Assembly (NCBI GenBank): GCA_964017185.1
Contig: OZ024869.1
Span: 66,868,315-66,932,314 of the forward strand
Origin: Rugalucina vietnamica
Taxonomy: Eukaryota; Mollusca; Bivalvia; Lucinida; Lucinidae
Direction: 5' to 3'
Length of the DNA stretch: 64,000 nucleotides
Of the stretch, positions 1 through 10,947 are shown piece after piece. The translations under genes were made by a program, and so were the position numbers. How positions within the stretch are numbered: the first letter of the stretch is position 1; each line of letters opens with the position of its first letter. A model generated the notes under the pieces. That model searched no databases. It was not told the origin of the DNA and saw only the letters and a program-made list of their open reading frames with translations.

Positions 1-1
1 A

Positions 2-883
2 GAAGGCCAGCCTCTCCGGACAGTACAACTAAAACCCTTTTCATGGCTCCGGTTCATCGACGACATCGACATGAAATGGGGTCATGGTCGGGACAATCTC
101 CAGACCTTCTTGGAGGAGGCCAACAACTTTCACCCAACCATAAAGTTCACGGCCGAAACCTCCAATGACAACCATGTGTTCCTAGACACCAACTCTACCC
201 TGGTAGGTGATAGCATCCAGGTGGACTTGTATACCAAGCCCACTGACACTCACCAATACCTCCTTCCCACCAGTTGTCATCCCAAACACATATGCCGTAA
301 CATTCCGTACAGCTTTGCCTTGCGCATCAGACGCATATGCTCTACAACGGATGCATTTGAGAACAGGGTCAAGGAATTGACCAGCCATCTGAAAAGACGG
401 GGTTACAGCTTACAGGAAATCAGTACTGCTATCGCCAAAGCCAGATCACACAAAAGAGGGGATCTACTATCTTACAGACCCAAAGAGGAGTCGACAGATA
501 CGGCCACCCCTTTTGTTATGACAAATCATCCTGAACTACCCAAAGTTAAGGAAATCGTCAACAAACACTGGTCCATCATTGATTCCTCAGAACGCCTGAA
601 GAAGGTATTTCCTAAGAAGCCCGTGATGGCATATAGACGCCCTAAGAGTCTCAGGGACCTTCTAGTCAAAGCTAGACTACCACAAGACCCTATGGACAAC
701 ACCCCACCTGGGGAGTCGAAGCCTTGTGGGGGAAGGGCATGTTCTTGTTGCAAGGTCATGACACCTACTCAGGTTGCCAAGTCGTCCAACGGCGCGCCAG
801 TGAAACTCAAACACCAGACAAACTGCAAATCCAAGAATGTGGTTTATCTGATCACCTGCACAAAGTGCAACAAGCAGTATATA
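2..883 (+). pseudogene. Penelope-like element, RT C-terminus and start of GIY-YIG nuclease (5' part of split ORF)
   Basis: The frame is open from base 2, so the protein runs in from outside the window; the ATG at 71 is internal. Bases about 45-70 encode W-L-R-F-I-D-D-I, the YxDD-type catalytic box of a reverse transcriptase. A thumb and linker region follow, then a Cys-rich linker (C-G-G-R-A-C-S-C-C near 720-750) and V-V-Y-L-I-T-C-T-K-C near 840-870, the first half of a GIY-YIG endonuclease domain. RT followed by GIY-YIG is the hallmark of Penelope-like elements. The ORF stays open past 883 to 1168, but that part is foreign: its residues become Lys/Arg-rich low-complexity sequence from an inserted element. 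The nuclease half resumes at 2369. No intact product can be made from this copy. Confidence 0.85.
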
Positions 884-2368
884 CCGTACTTCGCGATGTA
901 TTATGCGCACTCGTGCATAACACGCACTCAATTTTTAGGGGTCAAATCTGGTGAAAAAAGTCATGTTCCTATACATAACACGCGGCAGATTTGGACCACA
1001 GATCGAAGCTGTACTAAACTGAGCATTGTAAGTTCATATAAACCTTCCTCTCCAATTTCAATCACCCATCGTAGTATACGACACTGGCATCTCATCAATG
1101 ATGAATTGAAAAGAAAAAGAAAATTAAAAAGAAAAGAAAAAAAAAGAAAGAAAAAAATTGTTTGCTAGGCATTCGCCAAGGTGCAGTTTTCTTTAAGTAT
1201 CTCTTTATGGTACTTTGAAAAAAAAAAAAAAAGAAAGAAAGAAAAAAAAAATCGTTTTCTAGGCATTCGCCAAGGTGCAGTTTTCTTTCAGTATCTCTTC
1301 ATGGTACTATGAGAAAGAAAGAAAAATAAATAAAAATAAAAAAAAAACATCGTTTGCTAGGCATTCGCCAAGACGCTGTTTTCTTACAGTTTCTCTTTAT
1401 GGTTCTATCAGAAAAGAAGAAAAAAAATCGTTTGCCAGGCATTCGCCAAGGTTCTGTTTTCTAACAGTTTTTCTTTATGGTACTATGAGATCAAGTAATA
1501 TAACTCATCTTCCGGCAGTAAAAACTTAAAAATCATCTTTTCTAATAGAAAGCATAATGCGTGTATGAACCGTGTCGGCTGCCTAAATAGCTTGTGTATT
1601 CACAAGTGATAATTGTCATTTTTAGACAACACAGTATAATGCTAGCAAAGCGTGAATGACACACATTGTTTTCTTAAGATTAGTGATAAAAGCTGTGAAA
1701 ATAAGGCAAGCGATGCACAATTACCCGCTAGGGGATTATCGATAGACCGTAACGTGACCATAAACAAAGGTTGCTGAAGGCTATTAATGACACCTGTTAC
1801 GCAACGTTGCTCGATGTTTTCGTTCAGTGATTACTGAAGTCCAAAAATTGGGACACCTAAATCTTGTATTAATCTACCATTTTCTATAATGTACTTCTTC
1901 TTTCGTGCTTGAGAACGGAGCATTGTAAATACGGTATCGTTATTGTAAAGGTATAACACCACAAGCAAAAGTGATTCAAGTCCGGTTGCGCCGAAAAGTC
2001 AACGGCGGAGCTCTATTCTATTCTATTCTATTCTATAAACAACAACAATTCGCAGTGATCTTTCTTACCAAAATGGCGGTCGATCTTCCATAAAACATCG
2101 CGACACATGCAAAATATACAAAAACAATGATTTTACTCAATAAATATCAGTAGAAACCTTGGAAATCAACCGATCTTTACGTTTTCTCACATCGATTGGC
2201 ATTTGTATGCAGTTTGAAGCTCATTATCAATCATTTTAGCTATTGTCATGAGTTTTCGCGACCTACGAAAAAAGTCTGAAATTTGGTGTTCTTATACAAA
2301 ACACGCACCAAATTTTGTACACCACAATCTGGGCAAAAAAACTGCGTGTTATACGCATGTGAATACGG
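884..2368. mobile_element. TA-flanked non-autonomous DNA transposon inserted in the Penelope-like ORF
   Basis: The 1485-bp insert is flanked by TA on both sides (882-883 and 2369-2370). Its ends are imperfect inverted repeats: the left begins CCGTACTTCGCGATG and the right, reverse-complemented, begins CCGTATTCACATGCG; both then contain ATAACACGC. Removing the insert plus one TA restores the host ORF, which fixes the borders. Inside are about four roughly 90-110-bp tandem units (1110-1490) with A-rich stretches and a repeated GCTAGGCATTCGCCAAG motif, and a short TTCTA run near 2014-2035. No transposase is visible. The TA duplication suggests a Tc1/mariner-like mobiliser. Confidence 0.75.
1110..1490. 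repeat. Tandem array of about four 90-110-bp units
   Basis: Each unit has an A-rich stretch followed by a TTGCTAGGCATTCGCCAAGG-like block, CAGTTTTCTT and a TCTTTATGGTACT block. The array lies inside the TA-flanked insert. Short ORFs here are made of the repeat and are not genes. Confidence 0.8.
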
Positions 2369-2520
2369 TAGGTGAAACTGGACAACCCCTCCATAAGCGT
2401 ATCAATGGTCACCGCTCTGATTGGAAACACAGGAGGCAGATGTAGATATCACACTCTTATTATGTAGTATTTAGTAAGCCTCTGAAGAAGCCGAAAGGCG
2501 AAAGCGCGCTCAGGCACAAA
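2369..2520 (+). pseudogene. Penelope-like element, 3' part: rest of GIY-YIG domain and 3' tail
   Basis: Translation reads G-E-T-G-Q-P-L-H-K-R-I-N-G-H-R-S-D, which is the second half of a GIY-YIG nuclease, including the conserved Arg of the R-x3-H region, and it stops at 2443. It fits directly onto the part ending at 883: skipping 884-2368 and one copy of the TA restores the Y-I-G motif in frame. About 80 bases of 3' untranslated sequence follow before an AT microsatellite. This is the 3' end of the same element copy. Confidence 0.8.
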
Positions 2521-2550
2521 TAGGATTTTGCACTGTTGATGATAAAATCT

Positions 2551-2552
<2 letters not shown>

Positions 2553-2614
<62 letters not shown>
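2553..2614. repeat. (AT)n microsatellite
   Basis: About 62 bases of uninterrupted AT dinucleotides directly after the Penelope-like 3' tail and next to a fold-back element. Confidence 0.97.
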
Positions 2615-2616
<2 letters not shown>

Positions 2617-3531
2617 TTAATGACACTTCCAACGCTACCAATAATTTAAAAACTACTCAAGATATTGAAACGAAAATTGCAGGGACGATAGAAAAAATCA
2701 TTAGACATGTACTGAAGGCAAAATGATGCCAGCAGACTTTTATAAAGAAACGCTCCGGGCGTTTGGACACACCACCCCTCATTTTCAAAAGTCACAAAAC
2801 CATGTGTAGCGAACAAATATCTTCACAATAGGTCCTCTGTATTTCCTTCTTGTTTTGTTTTCTCTTTTTGCCACAGCACATGACGGGAAGAACAGTTCTC
2901 AGAAAAACAAATCATATGCACTGACTCACAGGGGTATGCGTCTGACGCACGATAGTGCAACGTTTCATACAGCACGCAAGACTGGGACATTATTAGCTGT
3001 GTAGGAAGGAGTCGGTACCCTGCTAATGTTATTTGCAAGGTATGGGTGGAAGGGTATAGCGCAGCGCCAGTAGTACTTGTATGCAGTACGTGGCTTCGAT
3101 GCGTAGTTGTTGGCTAGCTGTCATTCAAATAAATGGCGGCCTAACTAGGTAATTTGATCGGATCAGATGAATATTATGGTGTGATAGTTTAGTTTCAATT
3201 GTTTTGTTTGTTGTTTTGTTTTTTCTTCTCTCTTCATGAATAAAATATACAAAAAGAAATACACTATGGCAATAAACATGATAAATATTGTAGGTTTATT
3301 GCTGAAATGATGTTTTGTTTAATCCCTCAAGTTTTGCGATTTTTGAAAATGAAGTGTAGTTTGTCTAAACGCCCGGGCTGTTTCTTAATAAAGGTTCGCT
3401 GGCATGATTTTGCCTTCAGCATACATCTCATTAAATTTTCTATCGTTCCTGCGATTTTCATTTTAATATCTTGTGTAGTTTTGAAATTATAACAAAAACT
3501 CTTATCGGTAGCGTTGGAAGTGCCGTTAAGT
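2615..3531. mobile_element. Fold-back element with about 200-bp inverted ends
   Basis: The ends are inverted copies: the left starts ACTTAATGACACTTCCAACG, and the right ends with the reverse complement (GTTGGAAGTGCCGTTAAGT). The match continues inward for about 200 bases on each side, including the CGTTTGGACA / TGTCTAAACG blocks. Both borders abut AT-repeat sequence (2553-2614 and 3531-3542), so it inserted into a TA-rich site. No coding region is visible in the central part. Confidence 0.7.
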
Positions 3532-3539
3532 ATATATAT

Positions 3540-4310
3540 AAAGTTCCGTGAGCTTTCTTTGTAACTTTGTTTCGTGAGCTTTCTTTATATATATATGTAT
3601 ATGCGTTCTTAAAGATGCGGATGTTGGCGTACAAATTATCATACAGATGGCCTAATAACACAGACTTAACAATGGATGCCAACATGTCAGATTTAACACA
3701 CAAGAAATTAATCTTAATGTAGTTGTTAACTATCTAAAAGACTGTTGAAAAGAACATGCAACTATTTAAACTTTAATGCATTACTTTGCATTTAAATGAT
3801 CATCAAAACATACAAGTACAACCTAAGCTGTTCCATTCATAATACTTACGTTCTTCTATATAATATCTATAAGAGACATCTGTAATTTTCTTGGTTCTCA
3901 GACATAGATAGGCATAGTAGTAAGAGGTTACAAACTGTACAAAACTCTCTGTGGTTCTGAAATCATCACAGAAAATTTATCTAAATAAATGTAGTTGTAG
4001 GTGTGAAAACTTTGATATATTATTAGCTACATGTAATAAGGTCTTTCAAATCCCTGAATAGAAACATGTACATTTGATTGCATCTCATTTCATCTCTTTC
4101 TTGAAAGCATAATACATGTACTAAAACTGCTAAAAGTATGTATAATGTTTAATTTTTTTTTGCTTCAAAGACAGTACAGATGAGATCCTCTCCTTCAAAG
4201 ATCAGAAATTTTAAGCAGCAAGACATTGTTTAGGACTTTATAGCCTAATTCAGTTTGTGCCATACCAGGTCAGAATTTGTTAACCACATTTTCAAATTAT
4301 TTTGCCAGTA
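3540..4310. other. Intergenic or intronic AT-rich sequence without recognisable content
   Basis: No long ORF, repeat unit or RNA gene is apparent. If the exon at 4317-4500 is internal, this stretch is part of its downstream intron. Confidence 0.4.
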
Positions 4311-4316
4311 GCTTAC

Positions 4317-4500
4317 ACCATGAGTAGGTATCCATCATCCTCGAAAGTATCAGACTTGACACATTGCCATTCGCTCCTGACTTGTCCGTCGACCTCGAAG
4401 GTCCACCCCGTCATGGTAATGCTGCCAAAAGTTAGCTCCCCTTTCTCTATGTCCGTCCAGCTGGTGTCCCGAAATGGTGTCGGCCACGTACATTGTGCCT
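4317..4500 (-). CDS. Isolated exon of a secreted Cys/Trp-rich protein (DUF7042/DUF7044-like)
   Basis: On the minus strand an acceptor (TTTACCCACAG, ending at 4501) opens a frame reading A-Q-C-T-W-P-T-P-F, then W-T-D, G-E-L-T-F, T-G-W-T-F-E-V-D-G, E-W-Q-C and D-D-G-Y-L-L. The frame stops at 4313-4315, but a strong donor (GTAAGC, 4316-4311) lies just before, so an internal exon of 184 nt (entry phase 1, exit phase 2) is likelier. Spaced Cys and Trp around a G-x-L-T-F block resemble the short beta-rich repeats of uncharacterised secreted invertebrate proteins (DUF7042-7045 group); this is from memory of the family pattern, not a search. No partner exons were found, so it may be a relic or part of a gene whose other exons lie beyond repeats. 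Base composition and sense-codon use look coding. Confidence 0.5.
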
Positions 4501-4898
4501 CTGTGGGTAAACGAGAATATCATCTCAATGGTTTGTAATGCTATTTTGGGGTGTGATTTTCTGTTCCAGTAAATACAAACCCAGATAATTTTAATAGACC
4601 AAAATGCATGACTTTCTTGGCGACAATACGTTTCAAAAACATTACACTGTTAGGCTCTTAACTTTACACAGAGCCTGATACTTTGCCATAACCTTGTTTG
4701 TATATCAAAATATTAGATAGGGCAAATCTATTTGGGCTAAGCATAATTGTTTTGCATACCATAGGCTTCACAGATTCTTTTTCTCTTTTCTGAATCTGAA
4801 TCTGCCAGATACTCCATACACCAGGCCACATCAAAAAGAGTATTATGTGGAGAGCATGTAGAGATGGCCAAAAAGTAAAAAGAAAAATATATTAATAA

Positions 4899-6285
4899 TA
4901 AGAGCTGTCGCAGGACAGCATGCTCGACTGCTTCTGACCTTTGTCAAACATTCGGCCAAACCCGACCTGTAACCCAAAGCATTATGCTGATACATCTTTT
5001 TGCCTTGATACAATAAGGCAAAATCACTGAACCATGAAAGTTAACTATAACTACCTAAGATTTGAAGGTCTCACTCATATTGTGAAAGAAGTGTGTTCAT
5101 ATACCAACTGAGTGCCAAGATACAAGGCAAAAATCACTGAACCATGAAATTAGGTCACACTGATCTATAAGTACTTCAGGGTCAAAGGTCTAGTCATGCT
5201 TACTCATAATGTGTAAGAAATATGATCATATACCTATGGAGTGTTACGATATAAAGCACAATCACTGAACCATGAAATTAGGTCATAGTGATCTATAAGT
5301 ATGTTTGGGTTAAAGGTCTGGTCATACTCATTCATAATCAGAAAGAAGTAAGAAAAAATACCAACTGAGTGTCCAGATATAAGGCAAAACCACTGAACCA
5401 TGAAATTAGGTCAAGGTGACCCAGGAATACTTTATGGTCAAAGGTCTGGTCATACACAAACATATCGTGAAAGAAGTATGTTCATATACCAATTGAGTGC
5501 CGAGATATAAGGGAAAATCACTGAACCGTGAAATTGGGTCATAATGACCTAGGACTACTTTAGGGTCAAAGGTCTTGTCATACACAAAGATAGTGTGAAA
5601 GAAGTTTGCTCATAAACCAATTTGGTGCTGAGATATATGGCAAAATCACTGAACCATGAAATTAGGTCATAGTGACCTATAAGTATGTTTGGGTGAAAGG
5701 TCTGGTCATACTCATTCATAATCTGAAAGAAGTAAGAAAAAATACCAACTGAGTGTCGAGATATAAGACAAAACCACTGAACCATGAAATTAGGTCAAGG
5801 TGGCCCAGGAATACTTTACGTCAAAGGCCTTGTCATATTGTGAAAACAGTATGTTCATATACCAATTGAGTGCCGAGATATAAGGCACCAATTGAGTGCC
5901 GAGATATAAGGCACCAATTGAGTGCCGAGATATAAGGCAAAATCACTGAATCGTGAAATTAGGTCACAGTGACCTATAAGTATATTGGGGTCAAAGGTCT
6001 GGTCATACTCACTCATAATCTGAAAAAAAAGTATGAAAATATACTAATTGAGTGTCAAGATATAAAGCAAAATCACTGAACCATGAAATCAGGTCACAAT
6101 GACCTATAAGTATATTGGGGTCAAAGGCCTGGTCATACTCACTCATAATCTGAAAGAAGTATGAAAATATACTAATTGAGTGTCAAGATATAAGGCAAAA
6201 TCACTGAACCATGGAAAGTAAGTCAACCGACCCTTACTGTCATGACACACAAGTCAGCGTCGCAAAGTCAAAAGATGAATGATCA
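4899..6285. repeat. Tandem-repeat element, about 130-bp units with a DR1-like motif
   Basis: It starts with a perfect hairpin, GCTGTCGCAGGACAGC (4903-4918). About eight or nine units of roughly 125-137 bp follow, each with AATCACTGAACCATGAAATT, a TGACCTATAAGTA-type block, GGGTCAAAGGTCTGGTCAT and ACCAATTGAGTGCCGAGATA. Between about 5870 and 5940 a 27-bp piece of the unit is repeated three times. The whole is likely one mobile element with a satellite-like core. The 76-aa minus ORF inside is repeat-derived. Confidence 0.85.
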
Positions 6286-6329
6286 ACCATCTTCCTAAGT
6301 TATTTCTATTAAGAAATAAAAAAAGAAAA

Positions 6330-7680
6330 AAATTCAGGGAGTTCTAGATTTTGACCTCTAGCCCCACCCCCGACTCCGACCCAGAGGTCCGATGTCATGG
6401 AACCTAAAGTGTATGAAGTATGAATGCTTTATGATAAGTTATTGTCAAGATATGGACTCCTTGTAAAAGTTACACAGTAGTACATCTATTTTTACAACAT
6501 TCTAGTTTTTAACCTCTAGCCCCACCCACCAGGCATGGACCCACACATCCGATGCCATGAAATGAAACTCAACCCTACAGGGTACCTATGGTCCGAGTAT
6601 GAAAGCCCTCCGATAAAAGGTTTTCAAAATATAGACTTCTAGAATACTTATCACAGAAAAGCCATAATTATTAATGGTGTTCTAGATTTTAACCTCTAGC
6701 CCCACCCCCTGGCATGTACCCAGGGATCTGATGCCATGGAATGAAAGCCGACCCTACAGGGTGTCATTAGCCCAAGTATCAATGCTTTCTGATGAGTGGT
6801 TGTCAAGATATGGACTTCTAGAAAACTTTAACACAAGAATTGCCATTTCTGAAGGAGTTCTAGATTTTAACCTCCAGCCCCACCCCCTGGCCTGGACCCA
6901 AGGGCCCGATGCCATGGAATAAAAGCTAACCTTACAGGGTATCTATGGTCCAAGTATGAATGCTTTCTGATGAGTGGTTGTCAAGATATGGACTTCTAGA
7001 AAACTTTAACGCAAGTGTGACGCGCATGGGAACGCGCAAAGGAACGGGAACATGGACGACCAGGGTGACTGCAATAGCTCTATGCACTTCATGCAGTCGA
7101 GCTAAAAAGTGGGAGGCATGCAATAACGCAAGTGTGACGCGCACGGGAACGCGCACAGGAACGGGAACGTGGACGACCGGGGTGACTGCAATAGCTCTAT
7201 GCACTTAGTGCAGTCGAGCTAAAAATGGAATCAAAACATTATTATCAATGGTGTTCTAGATTTTAACCTCTAGCCCCACCCCCTGGCACGGACCCAGAGA
7301 TCCGATGCCATGGAATGAAAGCCGACCCTACAGGGTGTCAATGGCCTAAGTATCAATGCTTTCTGATGAGTGGTTGTCAAGATAACTACACCACAGAAAA
7401 AAACATTTTTGAAGGTGTTCTAGATTTTCACCTCCAGCCCCACCCCCTGGCCTGGACCCAGGGGCCCGATGCCATGGAATGAAAGCTAACCCTACAGGGT
7501 ATCTACCAAGTATGAATGCTTTCTGATGAGTGGTTGTCAAGATATGGACTTCTAGAAAACTTTAACGCAAGTGTGACGCGCACAGGAACGCGCAAAGGAA
7601 TGGGAACATGGACGACCAGGGTGACTGCAATAGCTCTATGCACTTCATGCAGTCAAGCTAAAAAGTGGGAGGCATGCAAT
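6330..7680. repeat. Tandem-repeat element, about 190-230-bp units, with three hairpin 3' ends
   Basis: Units contain TTCTAGATTTTAACCTCTAG, CCCCACCCCCTGGC, GATGCCATGGAATGAAAG, CCTACAGGGT and TTTCTGATGAGTGGTTGTC. Three places (about 7010-7106, 7130-7226, 7565-7662) carry a terminal block: AAGTGTGACGCGCA, repeated GGAACG, GGGTGACTGCAATAGCTC, then a hairpin closing in GAGCTAAAA. The first two ends are tandem duplicates. Four short ORFs here are repeat translations. Confidence 0.8.
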
Positions 7681-7827
7681 ATAGAATTTGGATTTTGCTC
7701 TGGTTTTGTGAGTTGTGGTGGTAAAGTAGTTGGATGAATGGGGATTTACAATGAAGATGATTATGATTTTCAACAAACAGAGCGTCAGCTGACCCATTGG
7801 GATATACTGATGACAGTGTTGTCAAGA

Positions 7828-7829
7828 GA

Positions 7830-7883
<54 letters not shown>
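7828..7883. repeat. (ATG)n microsatellite
   Basis: About 56 bases of perfect ATG trinucleotide; it creates poly-Met and poly-His shadow ORFs. Confidence 0.97.
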
Positions 7884-7884
<1 letters not shown>

Positions 7885-8084
7885 GTCTTTTATTTTAATG
7901 GAAGTCAGTCCAGCGGGGAATGTTTCCAGGTCTAGACACTTGGTGAGAGGATCACGGGCGTAGGTTGTTCCAGAGTCTTGCTGTTCGTGAAAAGTAGGAG
8001 TACATATGAGCATTGATTCTTGAGTATGGAAGTAGCCTTTAAGTAGCCTTTTTCTCTATACAAAACTAGGTCGGGTTTCCGGTA

Positions 8085-8300
8085 CCAAATGTTTTCCCCA
8101 ACTGGCTGAAAAATTTCCCAATTCTAAATTAGCAAAAAATCACAATTTAAAAGGTAAAAAGGTACAAGTAGGCAAAGATCAGGAAAAGGCGCAATCAGAA
8201 AGAGATTCCCACTCCAAAAACCGAGGTGGGAAAAAACCAAACTAACAATCAGGCACTTATACCATGAAACATATCGTAAGCCGAATGAGCAGCTAACTCT
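8085..8300 (-). repeat. Fragment shared, in inverse orientation, with 44628-44780
   Basis: The reverse complement contains the same blocks as the distant copy, in the same order: AGCTGCTCATTCGGCTTACG, TTTCATGGTATAAGT, TTTTTTCCCACC, GGAGTGGGA, CTGATTGCGCCTTTTCCTGA and TCTTTGCCTA. The longer copy sits downstream of a TATA-bearing region, so this could be a piece of an LTR or other promoter-carrying element. Confidence 0.65.
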
Positions 8301-8315
8301 CTCAATTTCTAAACC

Positions 8316-9846
8316 AGAGGACCAATGGTCCTGTAAACGCTCACCTGAGATCTGCTACATATGCAAATAAACCTGTTTGAATATTATGGTATTTAGCGGC
8401 TTAGCCCCAGTGCAGGGGCAGATGAAGCCCTTGGGCCATTTGTTTTCAGAATAATCAATATTCTGTCCATTTGCCAATTTCTATTTTATTTATTCCCTTC
8501 AACTGACATGTTTACAGTTTTCCTCATTCAAATGCATTGGCAACCTATGTTGACCTTGTCGTAAAATAGGTCAAGGTCACCACAGGGTCATGATTTATAT
8601 ATACATTGTAGTACTTTAGCCATTGATGCTTCATGCAAAGTTCCTTTGAAATCGGTCCACTGGTTCCGGAGAAGAAGATTTTTGAAGGGTTTTTACCATA
8701 TATGGGCATAGCGGCCATCTTGGTCATGTGACCTGGATTATTTATATACACATTGGTTCCCCCATCCTATAGATGCTTCACATAAAATTTAGCTTTGATT
8801 AGCTAAGTGGTTTCAGAGGAGAAGATGTTTGAATATTATGAAAATATACATGTATACTGCCCCGGGGTGGGGTCATATGAGCTCCTGGGGACCAATCTTT
8901 TTCAGAATCATTAATATTCAGTCCTACTGCTCATTTCCTGCAAGACATTCAGTTTAAATGACATTTCAAAAGTTTTCCCCATTCAAATGCATTGGCAACC
9001 TATGTTGACCTTGCCGTAAAATAGGTCAAGGTCATCACAGGGGCATGATTTATATACATATTGTAGTACTTGAGTCATCGATACTTCATGCAAAGTTTCG
9101 TTGAAATCGGTCAACTGGTTCCAGAGAAGAAGATTTTTGAAGAGTTTTTACCATATATGGGCATGGCGGCCATCTTGGTCATGTGACCTAAATTATTTAT
9201 ATGCACATTGTTACCCTATCCTATAGATGCTTCTAATAAAATTTGGCTTTGATTGGCCAAGCGGTTTCAGAGGAGAAGATGTTTGAATATTATGGAGATA
9301 TACATGACTTTGTATATTGCCTCGGGGTGGGGTCATATGAGCCCCTGGGGTCCATTTTTTTTCAGAATCATTAATATTCAGTCCTTCTGCCCATTTCCTG
9401 CACGACTTTCACTTTAAATGACATTTTAAAAGTTTCCCCATTCAAATGCATTGGTAACCCATGTTGACCTTGCCGTAAAATAGGTCAAGGTCATCACAGG
9501 GCCATGATTTATATATACAATGTGGACCTTGATTCCCTTATGCTATATGCCAGGTTTCAAGATCCTAGGCCTTTGGGTTCTGGAGAAGAAGATTTTTAAA
9601 GGTTTTTACCATATATGGGCATGGCCGCCATCTTGGTCATGTGACCTGGATTATTTATATATACATTGGTTCCCCCTTCCTATAGATGCTTCATATAAAA
9701 TTTGGCTTTGATTGGCCAAGCAGTTTCAGAGGAGAAGATCTTTGAAAATGGTGGACGACGACGACGACTGACGGACGGAGGGACGCCGGATCATGGCCAT
9801 CCTATAAGCTCACCTTGTGAGCCTTATGGCTCAGGTGAGCTAAAAA
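8316..9846. mobile_element. Hairpin-ended tandem-repeat element, family 1, copy 1
   Basis: The left end has the palindrome AGGACCAATGGTCCT followed by GTAAACGCTCACCTGAG. Three core units of about 450 bp follow, with CATTCAAATGCATTGG, GTTGACCTTGCCGTAAAATA, GGTCAAGGTCATCACAGG, GAAGAAGATTTTTGAA and CGGCCATCTTGGTCATGTGA. The right end is GACGACGACG, GACGCCGGATCATGGCCATC and a hairpin (GCTCACC...GGTGAGC, 9808-9840) ending in TAAAAA. The architecture (unique ends, satellite-like core, 3' hairpin, no inverted terminal repeats) recalls the non-autonomous Helitron/Helentron type known in bivalves. That class assignment is inference. Confidence 0.75.
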
Positions 9847-10166
9847 TGCATTATTAGGCCAAAAATAAAAATTTGTTTGTTTGCCCTCTCCCTACCTACT
9901 CACCATAAATGGGGCCTACTCAAAAAATTTTATTGCCCTTTCACCAGATTTTTTTTTAAATGTTTCTGTCAGAAGATAAATTGTTTTCCCTAGAAAGTAA
10001 ATATTGTGTTTTCATTTAAACCATGACCCTTCTCACCAATTGGATATTTTGTTCTTATGTTCAAGCTCTTCAAAACATAAAATGCACCTGTAATTGTGAG
10101 TAGCTTTGACAAAATTGTAGCTAATTCCTTTGACCAAAAATAATGCATAATACAGTAGTTCATGAA

Positions 10167-10197
<31 letters not shown>

Positions 10198-10790
10198 GCC
10201 TACCTACCTACCCAACTTTTCTAGACAGGGTAGGGAGAGGGCAAACAGAAGTAATTTTAAATGTGGCCTTATTTTTATCTTTTTTTTTTTGAAAGTGAAA
10301 ATTAAAACATTTTTATTGATATGCATGCCACAACGTCCGAAACTCCACAGTTCAATGTATTTTAATGTTTACAAGAAAAAATTATTTTGCATCTCTCAAT
10401 CAGCATGTTTTCATGCTTTTGGTGTCATTTGAAAGATAAATAAATAATGTAATAAATACAGGTGAAGTTTCAACGTTGCATTTCTCATATACAGCATTTT
10501 AAAGTTTAAGAAAATTTTATAAAAAATGCAGCTTTAAAACGTGTGAATATAATTGAATGAAAATACCTTGTTTATTGCTTTATTTATTTACCTTTCATAT
10601 GACACCAAAAACGTTAAAATATATATGCTGTAGATGGCCATTGTTTGTCGACAATCCGGGTCCTCAGATCTTGGGAGAAATCTTCAGTCAAATTTTTAAT
10701 TTCTTTCTCTACCCTCGACTATAGATGCATTTTTCTTTGTTAAAACTATTTCCATAAATCCTATTTCAGATCAAATTTGTTTCCAAAACT
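9847..10790. other. AT-rich non-coding sequence with homopolymer tracts
   Basis: Contains two inward-facing similar blocks, GGGAGAGGGCAAACA near 10230 and TTTGCCCTCTCCCTAC near 9881, about 350 bp apart with an A-tract at 10165-10196. This suggests a small inverted-repeat element (about 9850-10270). Nothing coding is seen. Confidence 0.5.
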
Positions 10791-10799
10791 GTAAAACAT

Positions 10800-10947
10800 G
10801 CGCGGATCTCAGGGGGGTGGGGGGTCCAAATTCCCATTATGGGTCTGACGGAAAATTTCAACATGGCAAAAATTAATCATTTGGAAATTCCAGGGGGGTC
10901 CTGACCCCCTGTTCCCACCCCCCACCCCCCCCTCTGGATCCGACCAT
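10800..10947. mobile_element. Small G/C-tract MITE, hAT-like ends
   Basis: GCGGATCTCAGGGGGG on the left mirrors CCCCCCTCTGGATCCG on the right, around a short centre. GCGGATC is typical of hAT MITE ends. No target duplication was recognised. Confidence 0.5.
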
